Shown here in pieces: positions 19,082 to 29,569 of a DNA stretch of 44,178 nucleotides (the first letter of the stretch is position 1; every line of letters starts with the position of its first letter). The notes beneath the pieces were generated by a model. It ran no database searches and was not told the origin of the DNA. It saw only the letters and a list, made by a program, of their open reading frames with translations. The stretch comes from a virus, in the IMG/VR virus record IMGVR_UViG_3300020119_000007, positions 1-44,178 of that record, one strand, 5' to 3'. The position numbers and the translations under genes were made by a program.

Positions 19082-21160
19082 TTATGCAAGGTTCATTGTG
19101 AAATCATAAGGCACACTAAAGCCGAACGAAAGGTTGTTGAGATAAGGAGTTACCGAACCTAACATAATAGCGTTTTGAAGGTTCGTTTTATAAACGGTGC
19201 TAATGGCCCCGGCTGCTGTCAAAGTCATAGGCGCGTAAGGGTCAATACCTGAACTACTCAGGTATTGAACTTGACGGCTGTTTGCAGCGTCAATATTTTT
19301 ATTAACCGGGTAATCGAAACCGGCAGGAATTGCGCCGCCAGCCGAAGTTTCAAGTTTAAGGCTAAACAACAAAGCGCCGCCATTGCGTTTAACGTGGCAA
19401 AGATAAGGCATGAACGTAAATTTGTTTTGGAAGATAGACGCCGGATCAAATTGCAAAGGCCAGGCATAATCATGCAAAGCCAAAACTTGTTCTTTAGAAG
19501 TGCAAACAAGGCCGATAGCTTTAGAAACTGTTTCGAACATCCATTTTTGGCCTTCGGCGTTCGGGTGCGTAACATCGGACCATTTAAGCAACGTGCTTAC
19601 CAAGTAATAACTAGCGCTGTATTCAACCGTCAAGGTTTGATCGCGGGTTACATAGTCAGGCAAGCCCACATAAGTACCCCGCGTTTCAATTGAAGCCCGC
19701 TTCAAGCCTTTACGGCATGGATTGGAAGGGTCGGCATACCAACAGCAATCTACAACAACCAAAGTGGTATTGTATTTAAGGCAGTATTTAATAACCCAAT
19801 CAATGCGCTGTTGAAAAGCCGTATTGTATGCAGAATCCGAAGCGCAATCGCCGTAATCATTCGCGCCCAATGCCAAGATTAACATTGAACCCATGCACAG
19901 CTTTTCAATGCAAGCTTCTGTCGCTGGTTTCAAACGTCGGCCAGACTGGCTAAAGTTTTGAACAACGTTGCGGGCGCGTGGCGAAGTCGCAGCGGGCGGA
20001 AATTCGTAGCCGATGCCGCACAACGTAACTGTTCCAGAAACAACAGCAAGCCTTAATTTGAAGCTTCCTTTCTTGTTATCGACCATGTTAATCAGAACGC
20101 TTTTAGCGTTGTCCCTGGCCGCATTTGTATCTACGTTGGAAGCTGCGCCGCCGTTTACGGAATAACTGAACACGCCTGCGCCTACGTCCGAAATGTACCA
20201 AATTCGAACAGACGATTGGAACGTAGGTACATCGAATTCAATGTAATTGCCAGCAACCGCCGAAGTATAAGACAACCCTTGCAAAACGTCTTCGCCGCCT
20301 GTTGTCGATTCCGCTGCGGTAAATGAATGACCCGGCGAGAAAGTTACTTCGTGAACTTCTTTGGAAAGTGTTGGACCTGTTCCCAGGTCAAGAAGCGGCG
20401 TAAATCCGTAACCCTTGCCGCCGAATTGTGCGTTAATGGCGCGTTTCAAAAGATTTACCCAACCATTTTGATAAAGGTTGCCAGCGAAAGCACCGTGTGA
20501 AATGCTGTCGCCAGCTACGATAATTGCGCCGTCCAAACCAGGGGGGATAGTATAGCGGGCGTCAATACTGGTAGCCTTCAATGTAGCTTCGGCGATAGTT
20601 TGCGCTTGCGAAACATGTTTACGATTCGCTTTAAAAATATGGTTATCGGCGCTAAGTTTGAAGTTGCCGCCGTAATAGTTGTTGCCTGTAGGCTGGCGGT
20701 CAACTTTGTAAGTTTTACCTTCCAAGTCAATATCGCGGCCAGTAAACAGCGTTTCAAGATACGTAAAGCTTGCAGTATCGTTAATTACACCGTCGCCAGT
20801 TGCGCCGCTGAAAAGCGCTTTGATTGGCTCTTGATGAATTGCCAATTTGTGCGAATTGAAATCGGTATTGAACACGCCCGAAGTATGATCAAGCAAAACG
20901 ATATAAACGATGTTGTCTTTAACAACCAGGTCGTTTGCATCGTAGTCGGTTGCAGTTGCCCAAGCGCCGCGACTAATAAACTTCAAATAACGCCCGTTCA
21001 AATCGTTTTCTTTGCGCGCCATAAACGCGGTAATACTTTCGACTTCGCGGGGCGTTTCTTCGTTGGTGTTGTAAGTGCCTGTTCCATTTACGAAGGTGTC
21101 AATTCTTTCTTCGTTTTCCTTGAAACGGGCAATTGCTTCGTCGGCTGGCAGTTGGGACAT
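19082..21160 (-). CDS. Tail fibre protein with SGNH hydrolase domain, 692 aa
   Basis: AAGGAG precedes the ATG. Residues about 1-110 look like a helical fibre attachment region (MSQLPADEAIARFKENEERI). From about 215 an SGNH/GDSL hydrolase domain is visible: IIVAGDSISHG (Ser block), LILALGANDYGD (the Gly/Asn block) and VTHPNAEGQKW (the Asp/His block). A C-terminal beta-rich segment follows. Such domains in tail fibres deacetylate or de-esterify surface polysaccharide during adsorption. Last gene of the late operon, as usual for receptor-binding fibres. Confidence 0.87.
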   Translation of the reverse strand: MSQLPADEAIARFKENEERIDTFVNGTGTYNTNEETPREVESITAFMARKENDLNGRYLKFISRGAWATATDYDANDLVVKDNIVYIVLLDHTSGVFNTDFNSHKLAIHQEPIKALFSGATGDGVINDTASFTYLETLFTGRDIDLEGKTYKVDRQPTGNNYYGGNFKLSADNHIFKANRKHVSQAQTIAEATLKATSIDARYTIPPGLDGAIIVAGDSISHGAFAGNLYQNGWVNLLKRAINAQFGGKGYGFTPLLDLGTGPTLSKEVHEVTFSPGHSFTAAESTTGGEDVLQGLSYTSAVAGNYIEFDVPTFQSSVRIWYISDVGAGVFSYSVNGGAASNVDTNAARDNAKSVLINMVDNKKGSFKLRLAVVSGTVTLCGIGYEFPPAATSPRARNVVQNFSQSGRRLKPATEACIEKLCMGSMLILALGANDYGDCASDSAYNTAFQQRIDWVIKYCLKYNTTLVVVDCCWYADPSNPCRKGLKRASIETRGTYVGLPDYVTRDQTLTVEYSASYYLVSTLLKWSDVTHPNAEGQKWMFETVSKAIGLVCTSKEQVLALHDYAWPLQFDPASIFQNKFTFMPYLCHVKRNGGALLFSLKLETSAGGAIPAGFDYPVNKNIDAANSRQVQYLSSSGIDPYAPMTLTAAGAISTVYKTNLQNAIMLGSVTPYLNNLSFGFSVPYDFTMNLA

Positions 21161-21188
21161 TTTAAATACTCCTTATTGTGGGCAACGC

Positions 21189-24086
21189 TTAGACAAAATC
21201 GCCGTCTACATTGATAATCCCGTTTATAAAATCGGTGTCATTTTCGTAGTAACGTGCGTCGTAATTAACGGCGCGAACCGTAGAAGTTTGGTTATTTTCT
21301 GGCGATTTTTCCGTTACTAAGAACGCATTTTCGCCTGTATCTGAATTGCCCACAAGTATAAATGTTGTTTTAGCGTAAAAATCATCTTCGACAGCCAACG
21401 GAATGCGGGGTGGTCTTGTCAAAATAACTTCGTCGGTATGTTCGCCAGGCAGAACCGGAATTGATTCTACTGTTTCGTCGGCGTATTGCACAAAAATAGA
21501 ATGGCCGTCAGGATCATTAAAAGTTACTTCGTGCGACAGCTTCAACACAAGGCCGGTTTGCAATTCAACTTGGCCGTCTTGCGTTTCGCTTCGCGTGTTA
21601 TCGGCAACCAAAATACGGTCATTGGTTACTAACAAATCGGCTTCTTGTGTAGCTTTAAATTCGATAACTACGTTTTGGTAACGTACTTTGTTCCAAATAC
21701 GCCAGGCGTGCAAATATGCTTGCAGTTTAGACCGAATGCCTAGACTTTCAATTTCTTTTGGGTTGACAGCGGTTTTGTCTTCGGGAATATAATACGTTAC
21801 CAATGCGTCGTCGGTCGGGTCTACATATTGGAATGAAACACCGTCGAAAGAATCCTGATTGCCAAATCTAACGGTTCGCGTTTCGCTAGCTGGTAATTTG
21901 TTTTGATGGTTAAACAAAAGCGTACTGTTGTTCGTAGAACGTTCAAAGTTCATACGAAGAATACTACCGCGTCGATACGCTGTGCAAAAAATAGCATCGC
22001 CAATAACTCTTACTGTTTCTTCAAATGAGAGATTGTTATTGTCGAAGGTGTAAGAAAATTCACCGGCTAAGTCTGTGCCGAAGTATTCGCGAACTTCGGC
22101 AACGGCATTATAAATTGAATCAAAGTCAATTTCGGCAGGTTGCCGATTGCCGATACGCGGGTCTAAGCAAACAGCCGAAATAATTTCATCCGCCGAATTC
22201 GTAGCGTAAAGTTCTTCTGTGAAAGTTGAACCGGATACACGCAAAGGAATCATACGCGTAACTAACATGTTAAGCTTACGTTCTTTGATTTGCAAAGCAC
22301 CTTCTGTAGCGTATGTAATGCTTTGAACTGTCGTAATTTCTCCAAAATCTACATCGGAAACAGGGGCCGAAGAATAAACGTCGCGCCATTTAACCTCATC
22401 AACTACCGAACCTTCGTACTTAAAATCTTTGTTGCTGGTACGTCGTGCGCGAACTTTGCAACGGCCTACGAAAGTAACGTCGGCTGTAAGAGTAGTCGCA
22501 ACCATGTTGCGCGTTTTAGAAGAACCAGTAAGCGTAGTCGAGAACAATTCAACAGCGCCACGGCTTGAACCGTCCATGTTAATTGGCGTAACTTCAAGTT
22601 CAACGCTAGTAATTAAACCAACTTGATTTTTGCCATCGTCTTTGTACATGCCATTCGGAGCAACGAAGTTTGCCAAAACTTGGGTAAGGTCTTTTGCAGG
22701 AATTACAAAAGGCCCAATCCATTTGTTAGCTTGGGTTGACAACGTAGGGCTAACATAATTGGTCGTTCCGATGGTCGCCCAGGCCGGTTTAATTGTTTCA
22801 GGTGAAACCAAAGTCATTTCAAGTTTGCTTACACTTGCAATCACATAAGTGCCGTCAAGGTCGAAAACAGGCGGGCCGTTTGGAGTTTTCAATACAGCCG
22901 AAGCTGTCGAAGGAATTCCAGCACGCTCCCATTGAGGATTTATCGTAGACGGCGAATCCAAAGTAATTACGCAATAATCTTGCGCTGTTTCCAAAAGATG
23001 CGCAACCGCCGTAATCTGGTAAGTTCCCGAAAGATCATATGTGTTAGTTACAAAATCGTCGCTGTCCGTTGCATTGAACAAAGCATGTTCAATAATTAAA
23101 TCGTCGCCAACAACAAATTGTGTTGGAAGCGTCGAAGACGGAATAGGAAAACGAAAATAACCAGTGCTATCAGCGGCGATTACTTCCGTAGTAATCGCAA
23201 ACGAAGAATTTTCAACAGCATTGATAATTTCTAAATTTTCACCCGACGTAAAGTCTTTTGTAAAATCGTAGTCATCCGAAATGCCAAAGCCATCAAGAAC
23301 AATCTTAAATTGAATTTTGTTAGGCGATACAAAACGAATATTAGAACGACCAACTACAGTTTGATCGTTTGGAGCGCGAAGAACTTGGCCGTTTACAGAG
23401 TTGGAACGAATGACGCTCAACACTGGCGTTGCAATCGGATCGCCAATGCTTAACTGTGGGCTATCGCCAGAATTAGGCGACGTATAAGGACCGTAGATTT
23501 CAACAGAAGTTCCGGCAATATCGGACGACAAAGTTCTATCGTCGCGAATATCGGATACTTCAAAGTAGCCGCGTCCGATACACATGTACGCGTATTCTAC
23601 TTCTTGATTTTCGATGAATAATTTATATGGTACGGCGATAAGGTCCGGCGTGCTGCGAACAGTTCCGTAAATGTCCGGGATTCTGCCATTAGGACGCGGC
23701 TTGTTAGTACGTTCGGAAAGTTCGTTGTTGGGCGAAGATGATTGCGTGTTACGAAGTGCCGAATTTGGCGGCGTCATGTTCGAAGCCAATACGACAACGG
23801 CAACAACAAGAACCGCAATAACCGCGTAAATCACCCAAGCTGCAACAGGTGCGCCGGGATAGACAATTACGTAAAACGGGCCTTCCATTTCGCCTAAGCG
23901 TTCTACTTCGGCTTCGTTGGTTGGCGTAACGTCTGTGACTTGCGAAATTTGGTTTGTGTAAATCCTGGCACTATCCGGCCATTCTACGAACTGTTCTTGC
24001 AAAAACGCCCGAATATCTTCTACGTCGTGCGTTGTCCAAGTGGCCGGTTCGAACGGGTTCAATGCCAAGATTACATGCTGTTTCAT
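21189..24086 (-). CDS. TipJ-like central tail tip protein, 965 aa
   Basis: The first about 100 residues include two close hydrophobic segments (VAAWVIYAVIAVLVVAVVVL). They are followed by the characteristic phage tip sequence NKPRPNGRIPDIYGTVRSTPDL and a long series of beta-rich domains. This matches the host-specificity/TipJ family of siphophages. It acts at the distal end of the tail and joins the fibres. It overlaps the NlpC/P60 gene upstream, the standard order of hub, peptidase, tip and fibre. Confidence 0.87.
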   Translation of the reverse strand: MKQHVILALNPFEPATWTTHDVEDIRAFLQEQFVEWPDSARIYTNQISQVTDVTPTNEAEVERLGEMEGPFYVIVYPGAPVAAWVIYAVIAVLVVAVVVLASNMTPPNSALRNTQSSSPNNELSERTNKPRPNGRIPDIYGTVRSTPDLIAVPYKLFIENQEVEYAYMCIGRGYFEVSDIRDDRTLSSDIAGTSVEIYGPYTSPNSGDSPQLSIGDPIATPVLSVIRSNSVNGQVLRAPNDQTVVGRSNIRFVSPNKIQFKIVLDGFGISDDYDFTKDFTSGENLEIINAVENSSFAITTEVIAADSTGYFRFPIPSSTLPTQFVVGDDLIIEHALFNATDSDDFVTNTYDLSGTYQITAVAHLLETAQDYCVITLDSPSTINPQWERAGIPSTASAVLKTPNGPPVFDLDGTYVIASVSKLEMTLVSPETIKPAWATIGTTNYVSPTLSTQANKWIGPFVIPAKDLTQVLANFVAPNGMYKDDGKNQVGLITSVELEVTPINMDGSSRGAVELFSTTLTGSSKTRNMVATTLTADVTFVGRCKVRARRTSNKDFKYEGSVVDEVKWRDVYSSAPVSDVDFGEITTVQSITYATEGALQIKERKLNMLVTRMIPLRVSGSTFTEELYATNSADEIISAVCLDPRIGNRQPAEIDFDSIYNAVAEVREYFGTDLAGEFSYTFDNNNLSFEETVRVIGDAIFCTAYRRGSILRMNFERSTNNSTLLFNHQNKLPASETRTVRFGNQDSFDGVSFQYVDPTDDALVTYYIPEDKTAVNPKEIESLGIRSKLQAYLHAWRIWNKVRYQNVVIEFKATQEADLLVTNDRILVADNTRSETQDGQVELQTGLVLKLSHEVTFNDPDGHSIFVQYADETVESIPVLPGEHTDEVILTRPPRIPLAVEDDFYAKTTFILVGNSDTGENAFLVTEKSPENNQTSTVRAVNYDARYYENDTDFINGIINVDGDFV

Positions 24087-24433
24087 TTATAGTACCCCAA
24101 TGTTTTAAATCCGATAGAAGCTATTTCAATCGGTTGATATTCTACGCCGCTTTGTTGAATATGAAACACACGCCCATTAAGAAAAATGCCCACATGGGGC
24201 GGGAAGCGGGGCCGACTCATAACGACGATGCAAGGGCTACGCGGCCCCGCCAGGCGTTCAAAGCCGCGCATCATGCCGAAAGATACGCGCCGGTCGGCAG
24301 AAGGCCGCAGCAGGCCAGCAAGGCGACTAGCCATCGGTTGCCCTGTTAAGTGTTCCCATACTTCGCAAACAAAGTGCGCGCAATTATACGTATTCTTATC
24401 GTATTTGCGATGAAAGAAAGCGTCAATACTCAT
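24083..24433 (-). CDS. NlpC/P60-type tail endopeptidase, 116 aa
   Basis: YNCAHFVCEVWEHLTG carries the catalytic Cys and the following helix, and PHVGIFLNGRVFHI carries the catalytic His region of NlpC/P60 (CHAP-like) cysteine peptidases. The length matches compact phage tail versions such as the lambda K C-terminal domain. It probably cleaves peptidoglycan during DNA entry or processes the tip. The start ATG overlaps the upstream TGA (ATGA). Confidence 0.87.
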   Translation of the reverse strand: MSIDAFFHRKYDKNTYNCAHFVCEVWEHLTGQPMASRLAGLLRPSADRRVSFGMMRGFERLAGPRSPCIVVMSRPRFPPHVGIFLNGRVFHIQQSGVEYQPIEIASIGFKTLGYYK

Positions 24434-24930
24434 AGGAACCCGCGAAGCATTACGAACCGATCAAACTTGTAAAGTTCGCCGGTCTTAGTTACGTTCAACG
24501 CTGGCGCTTTGGCTTCAAAGGTTGCACCTTCTTTGTTGAAAGAAAAGGCTTCAATTTGAAGAAAAATCGGCCCTAACATTGGTTCCGTAAGATCGTCAGA
24601 ACGATAAGTACGATACAAAACATTCGGTTTGGTTAGGAAGCTGTTAGCTTCTTTAACCGCGTCCATTTCTTTTGGTAAAACTTCGCCAAGATCGCCAATG
24701 TTTACGACGATTGATTGGTCTAAGTCATCGCGGGAAGCACCGACAGAAATTTGCAAAGGATAATAATCAAACGTTGCAATTTCCCCGGTTTCCAACTTTA
24801 CCGTTACGCCTTCTACAGCGTTACGAACGATTCTATATTTTTTAGTAAAACTTGGGTGCGTTATCTCCAATAGTTCAAGTTGAACTATGCTAGATGCGCA
24901 CCTTAAAAAGAAATCGGCGTAGTTCGACAT
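24430..24930 (-). CDS. DUF1833-type tail protein, 166 aa
   Basis: The protein (MSNYADFFLRCASSIVQLELLEITHP start, KLETGEIATFDYYPLQIS core, EANSFLTKPNVLYRTYRSDD) fits the DUF1833 family, found beside NlpC/P60 peptidases in siphophage tail modules. It probably belongs to the tail hub, at the position of lambda L. Start and stop overlap both neighbours (TAATG upstream and ATGA downstream). Confidence 0.83.
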   Translation of the reverse strand: MSNYADFFLRCASSIVQLELLEITHPSFTKKYRIVRNAVEGVTVKLETGEIATFDYYPLQISVGASRDDLDQSIVVNIGDLGEVLPKEMDAVKEANSFLTKPNVLYRTYRSDDLTEPMLGPIFLQIEAFSFNKEGATFEAKAPALNVTKTGELYKFDRFVMLRGFL

Positions 24931-25409
24931 TATACGATTCCTGGCAAATCAACGTTTACAATTGTATTCAATCGGTCTTCCCAATATGCGAACCCTGCGC
25001 CGAATTCGTTATACATGAAAACATAATCAGCGGCAAATTCCGATACAGGCAAAGGATAGACTTCAAGTTCGGCAGTTACGAAATACGTCAATCCTTTCTG
25101 ACTATTTAAAACCATAGAACCGGGCCGGAAATAAGCCTTGTGCGTGGTAAGCCTTGGTTCGTCCAAAAGCAAGTCGATTTCAAACGGCAATGAACCGCTT
25201 GCAACGACCGCTTTATAAAACGAACGAATGTAAGTGTATTCGGCGGGGCCGACGTTCCAAGCAACCATTACACGCGACGTAGAACCCATGATATCCCGAC
25301 GATAGCGCGATGCGCCACCGTCTAACTGTGTGGCTACAGTTTCGATGCCATCGGTTACAGAATACGCCGAATTATCAGGGGGCAAAACAAACTTGGTCAA
25401 TGCGGCCAT
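24930..25409 (-). CDS. Minor tail (distal tail-like) protein, 159 aa
   Basis: GAAGGGG precedes the ATG. The sequence is beta-rich with a central SFYKAVVASGSLPFEIDLLL segment, and its position directly behind the tape measure gene corresponds to lambda M or the distal tail protein. No catalytic motif. The specific family is not certain from sequence. Confidence 0.75.
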   Translation of the reverse strand: MAALTKFVLPPDNSAYSVTDGIETVATQLDGGASRYRRDIMGSTSRVMVAWNVGPAEYTYIRSFYKAVVASGSLPFEIDLLLDEPRLTTHKAYFRPGSMVLNSQKGLTYFVTAELEVYPLPVSEFAADYVFMYNEFGAGFAYWEDRLNTIVNVDLPGIV

Positions 25410-25411
25410 TC

Positions 25412-28400
25412 TTAGCCCCTTCTACGTTGGGTTTGTGTACTCTTACCTAGCGATTTAGACACGCTAGAATTTGCGTTAGACAAATTCGCTGCAATTACGT
25501 TTGGCGCTTCGCGGCGAACAATTGTTTTAGCTTCGTCGCGTGCAATAATGCGAATTTCGCTAGCGCTAAGTTGTTGTACTTCAAATTCTTTAGACCCGCC
25601 GTAATTTTCAATGTTTACGCTAACGTTAGGTCCGACTTGCGCAGCTTTACCGGCATTCGAACTATTCATTGATACGCCAGCCGCGCCACGATTCATTGCT
25701 TCAAGTGCGCCGCGATTACGTGCGGTTGCGGCGGCGTTGACTACGAATTCTTTTCCGTGTACTACGCCCGCAACGTCTTTAGTTCCGCCGTTGCCAGTGT
25801 AGCCGCCTTGTTCGAAACCAGCCGCGCTAATTGCGGCTAATCCTTCGGACAAAGCTACAGCGCCAACGATGCCGGACATTGCCGGAATACTGTTTGCCCC
25901 GAAGCTGGCAAGCGAAACCATCGCGGCAGCAGGTGCCCAAGCCGTTGCCGTTGTTGCAGCAGCGGTTACGGACATTGCTGTTTGCGCCGTCATTGCCGTA
26001 GCGGCGATTGTTTCGCCAAGTGCAGCATTAATTACGTATTGAATACCAAGCTTGACAAGTGCCGAAATCAAACCTGCAATCGCTTCTTTAGCTACGTTGT
26101 TCAACGACTCGCGCAAGTTGTCGCCATACACGATAGCGCGACCTACGCTGTTTGCGAATCCATCCGTAAAGCTTTGGAAAAACTGACCAAAAGAATCTGT
26201 CATACTACGTTGCACATTTTCGTAGCTGCTTACCAGGGTTCCTAAGCTTGCTACGGCCATATCTGCAAAGCTTCCGTCGCCCATATTGATTTTCAGATTC
26301 GCAGCGTCAACGCCCAACTTAACAAGGCGTTGTGAATACTGGTCAAGCGTAATCATACCTTGCGCAAACGCTTGGTTAAGCGCGGTCGTTTGATTTTGCA
26401 AAGTCAATTGCGCGCCTTGCGTTTCGCTGTAAATCTTGTTCAATTCCTGATTTACACCTTTTTGATTTTGCAGCGCTTGAAACTTCGCTTGAAGTGTAAG
26501 CAAATCTTTTTCGTTAAGTACGATGCCTTTAGCAAGCAATTCGTTTTGAACTTGCTGCATTTGTTGCGCGATTTCTTGTTGTGGCCCGACTTTCATCAAC
26601 AACGCGCTTTGTTGTTCCATTTCGCGATTAATCAAATACAAAGGATCAATTGCGGCCTTGTATGCTTCCGCAGCCATTGTTACTGTTCGCTGATAACGTT
26701 CGCCCGAAATTGCGCCCATTTCTAACAGCTTTGCGGCTGCTGTAAGTTGTGCGTTATAGTCGCGCAAAGGTGCAATTGATGCTTCGTAAATCGCGTCGAA
26801 TGCTTGTTGAGTTACTTTAGCGTCTTCTACTGCCTTAATTTTACCGCGCAAAGATTCGCGTTCCGTATCGCTAAGTTTAATCTTCTTCGAAGCCAAGTTG
26901 ATTTCGATCTGATCCAACTTTGCCAAAGCTTCGCGCTCCGGTTTAAGCAAATTAATACCGCGCAATTCCTTGTCAAGTTCCGCGTTAATGTGGGCTAATG
27001 CCATTGCCCGATTTTCAGCAGCTTTCAAAGCTTTTGCGTTCGGCGCTGTAGGATCGGCTACGCCAGTTCCACGCAAACCGCCGTTATTGGCAGCTTGCGC
27101 AGCTTCGGCAGCGCGGCGGGCTTCGCTAACCTTCTTAGCACGGTTGCTAATTGCGGCAACTGCACCGCCTACAAAATCGGTATCAAATGCGTCTTTGAAC
27201 GATTTCTTTACGACGCCTGCCAAGTCGCCAGCAGCGCCGGTAACTTCCATTTTGTATTGGTCCAATGACACTTTTAAATCTTCGTCGAATACTTTGCCAA
27301 GCCCGATTTTTTCGGAAGCTTGGTTAGCTACGTGCGTAAGCTTATTGATACCTGCAAGCGCGCCATTAATCATCATTTCGTTAGCTGTTATTACCAAATT
27401 CACAGCTAAAGCGAAAATGTCTTTCATCGCACCAGGGAATAACTTCCATCCATTTACGACGGCGTTAAACGTTGCGACAAACGTTGCAATTGTCCAATTT
27501 GAAGTTGTTTTCCAAATCGACATAATGAAGCCGCCGATATTTCGGAATTGTTCGCCCATTCCGTTAGTTTTGGAATTTACCCAATCAATCGCTGTACCCC
27601 ATGCCGAACTTACCCAATCTGCGGCGGCTACTGCGCCATCGGCTACAAACCCCCATGTAGCTTTTGCTGTATCTTTCAACGTTACTAAACCGTCGTCAGA
27701 CACGGCGACTTGATCGCCAAACAACGCGATGGCCGCAACGGCTGCGGTAATGCCCACAACTAGCAGGCCGATAGGGTTTGACGCGATTGCCACCGTAAAC
27801 GAAACTACGGCGCTTGTTGCGGCATAAAGCATAGCAACCAATGCGGGACCAAACGCGACAAGCAATGCAGCGCCCAGGACGGCAAGCCCTAACGCAACCG
27901 CTTTCATGTTTTCGCCCAAGAATCCCATAAACTGCGCCAGCGCGGCAGTAATACCAATTGCCTTGTTCATTTCGCCGAAGAACTGAATAGCGTTGTTCTT
28001 CAATACGGTAAAGCCCTGGCCCATAGTCATCGTTGTTTTTGCAAACTTCGAATCGGCAAAACCTTCAAGCTTTTTAAACGCTTGAAACAAAACTTCGCCT
28101 GTAATTTTGCCTTCGCTTGAAGCTTTCTTCAAAGCGCTTTCGGTAATATGCAAAACATCGGCGATGGAACGCCGAACAGCTTTAGGCATGTTTTCGGACA
28201 ACGAACGGAATTCGTCGGCTTGCAAAACGTTAGCGTTAAATGCCTGGCTAAGTTGAAGCAGTGCCGCCGCTTGTTCGGTTGCAGTTGTTCCGCCAACTAC
28301 GAACAATTTGTTAATGGTCCGCATCATTCGAACGGTATCGTCTTGCGATTTACCCAAAGTAATCAACGACGAATCAAAACGCGAAAACGATTGCGCTACG

Positions 28401-29122
28401 GCGTCAACAGGTGTTCGGGTTTCGTTAGCAATGTCGAATACTTTTTGCGTTACAGTCGTAAGCTGCTGTTCGCTGTCGGTTACGACTTGAAGTTTGTTTT
28501 GCAAAAGCGTATAAGCTTCGCCAAGTGCCAGCACAGAAGCGATAGACACAGATACGCCAGCAATACCGGCGGCAGCTTGAACAAAATTCTTCAATCCGCC
28601 TGCGGCGTTATTCGACGATTGCGCGGCGCGGTCTTGCGCTTGTTGCAGGCGCAGCGCGGCCAGGGCGGCACGGTCGGACGCGGCTTGCGCTTGGGCTGCG
28701 GCGGCTGCTGTGCGGGCCTGTTCGGTCGCCAGGCGTTGCGCAGCGTTCGCGGCCTGCTGTTGGGCCAGCGTGGCGCGGGCCTGCTGTGCGGCTAGCCTGG
28801 CCGCTGCTGTAGCTGCCAACGTATTCGCCGCGTTCGAACGCTGTTGCGCTAGCGTAGCATTTGCCGTAGCCGCCGCTGTACGTGCAACTTCTGTCGCTAG
28901 CCGCTGTTGAGCTAACGCCAATTTTGCCGCCGATAAACCAGAACCGTTTAATTGCGTAATCAGTTGTTGCAAAGCGCCGCTGTTCAACGCGTTAAGTTGC
29001 GTCTTCAAACGTTCAACCGCCGTTCCTGCATCGCGGGAATTCTTTGCAATGGTTTGAATCTTCGTCGCAATAGCCGACGAAACTTTATCTTGAATTACAA
29101 TATCAATGCGTTCGTCGGACAT
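25412..29122 (-). CDS. Tape measure protein, 1236 aa
   Basis: Residues 1-190 are a long Ala/Gln/Arg-rich coiled coil. Residues about 195-390 fit the tape-measure N-terminal domain (FDIANETRTPVDAVAQSFSR; ALLQLSQAFNANVLQADEF; RSLSENMPKAVRRSIADV). Hydrophobic helices at about 400-460 (AVALGLAVLGAALLVAFGPA) resemble the membrane-inserting part. A helical body and a Gly/Ala-rich C-terminus follow. By the usual ~1.5 angstrom per residue the tail would be about 185 nm. The start is close to a TGTGGGC motif (minus-strand GCCCACA just before ATG) and has only a weak AGAGAAAG ribosome site. Confidence 0.92.
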   Translation of the reverse strand: MSDERIDIVIQDKVSSAIATKIQTIAKNSRDAGTAVERLKTQLNALNSGALQQLITQLNGSGLSAAKLALAQQRLATEVARTAAATANATLAQQRSNAANTLAATAAARLAAQQARATLAQQQAANAAQRLATEQARTAAAAAQAQAASDRAALAALRLQQAQDRAAQSSNNAAGGLKNFVQAAAGIAGVSVSIASVLALGEAYTLLQNKLQVVTDSEQQLTTVTQKVFDIANETRTPVDAVAQSFSRFDSSLITLGKSQDDTVRMMRTINKLFVVGGTTATEQAAALLQLSQAFNANVLQADEFRSLSENMPKAVRRSIADVLHITESALKKASSEGKITGEVLFQAFKKLEGFADSKFAKTTMTMGQGFTVLKNNAIQFFGEMNKAIGITAALAQFMGFLGENMKAVALGLAVLGAALLVAFGPALVAMLYAATSAVVSFTVAIASNPIGLLVVGITAAVAAIALFGDQVAVSDDGLVTLKDTAKATWGFVADGAVAAADWVSSAWGTAIDWVNSKTNGMGEQFRNIGGFIMSIWKTTSNWTIATFVATFNAVVNGWKLFPGAMKDIFALAVNLVITANEMMINGALAGINKLTHVANQASEKIGLGKVFDEDLKVSLDQYKMEVTGAAGDLAGVVKKSFKDAFDTDFVGGAVAAISNRAKKVSEARRAAEAAQAANNGGLRGTGVADPTAPNAKALKAAENRAMALAHINAELDKELRGINLLKPEREALAKLDQIEINLASKKIKLSDTERESLRGKIKAVEDAKVTQQAFDAIYEASIAPLRDYNAQLTAAAKLLEMGAISGERYQRTVTMAAEAYKAAIDPLYLINREMEQQSALLMKVGPQQEIAQQMQQVQNELLAKGIVLNEKDLLTLQAKFQALQNQKGVNQELNKIYSETQGAQLTLQNQTTALNQAFAQGMITLDQYSQRLVKLGVDAANLKINMGDGSFADMAVASLGTLVSSYENVQRSMTDSFGQFFQSFTDGFANSVGRAIVYGDNLRESLNNVAKEAIAGLISALVKLGIQYVINAALGETIAATAMTAQTAMSVTAAATTATAWAPAAAMVSLASFGANSIPAMSGIVGAVALSEGLAAISAAGFEQGGYTGNGGTKDVAGVVHGKEFVVNAAATARNRGALEAMNRGAAGVSMNSSNAGKAAQVGPNVSVNIENYGGSKEFEVQQLSASEIRIIARDEAKTIVRREAPNVIAANLSNANSSVSKSLGKSTQTQRRRG

Positions 29123-29134
29123 TGTGGGCTTTCT

Positions 29135-29569
29135 CTAAAAACGAATCTTAGATTTCTTAATATTTTTTATGCCGATTAACCTGGAACGTTCGACGAAACC
29201 AGCCGGGGCTTGCTTCGAATAACCATCGTTTAATCGACGAATATACGGCAATACGTTGCTGATAAAGATTGTAACGCCTGGCTTCTTAGATTGCAAAACA
29301 TTACGCGCATTTTCTCGCGTTTGTTTTGAACTTGCCGCCTTTGTTGAACCAGATTCGCCGGGATAATGCGGCGGTATTTTCGAACTAACTTTGCCACCCA
29401 AAGCAACCTGCCAATTCGATACAGCTTGCGAAGTATCCACCGGCGTTACTTTCGATAAGTCGTCAATGATTGCCATTGCCGTAGAAACAGCAACGCCGCT
29501 AACCTTCTTTGGAAGTTCAGCGGCGCGCTTTTCTAGGCTGTCCGCTAAGTCAAAAAGCGTCTTTGCCAT
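29135..29569 (-). CDS. HK97 gp10-like neck/tail completion protein, 144 aa
   Basis: The ATG overlaps the TAA of the frameshift extension (TAATG). The helical N-terminus (ADSLEKRAAELPKKVSGVAV) and the central VDTSQAVSNWQVALGG with PGESG and later NVLPYIRRLNDGYSKQAP match the HK97 gp10-type family of tail completion proteins. The placement between the chaperone and tape measure genes is unusual, since gp10-type genes normally lie upstream of the tail tube. Confidence 0.75.
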   Translation of the reverse strand: MAKTLFDLADSLEKRAAELPKKVSGVAVSTAMAIIDDLSKVTPVDTSQAVSNWQVALGGKVSSKIPPHYPGESGSTKAASSKQTRENARNVLQSKKPGVTIFISNVLPYIRRLNDGYSKQAPAGFVERSRLIGIKNIKKSKIRF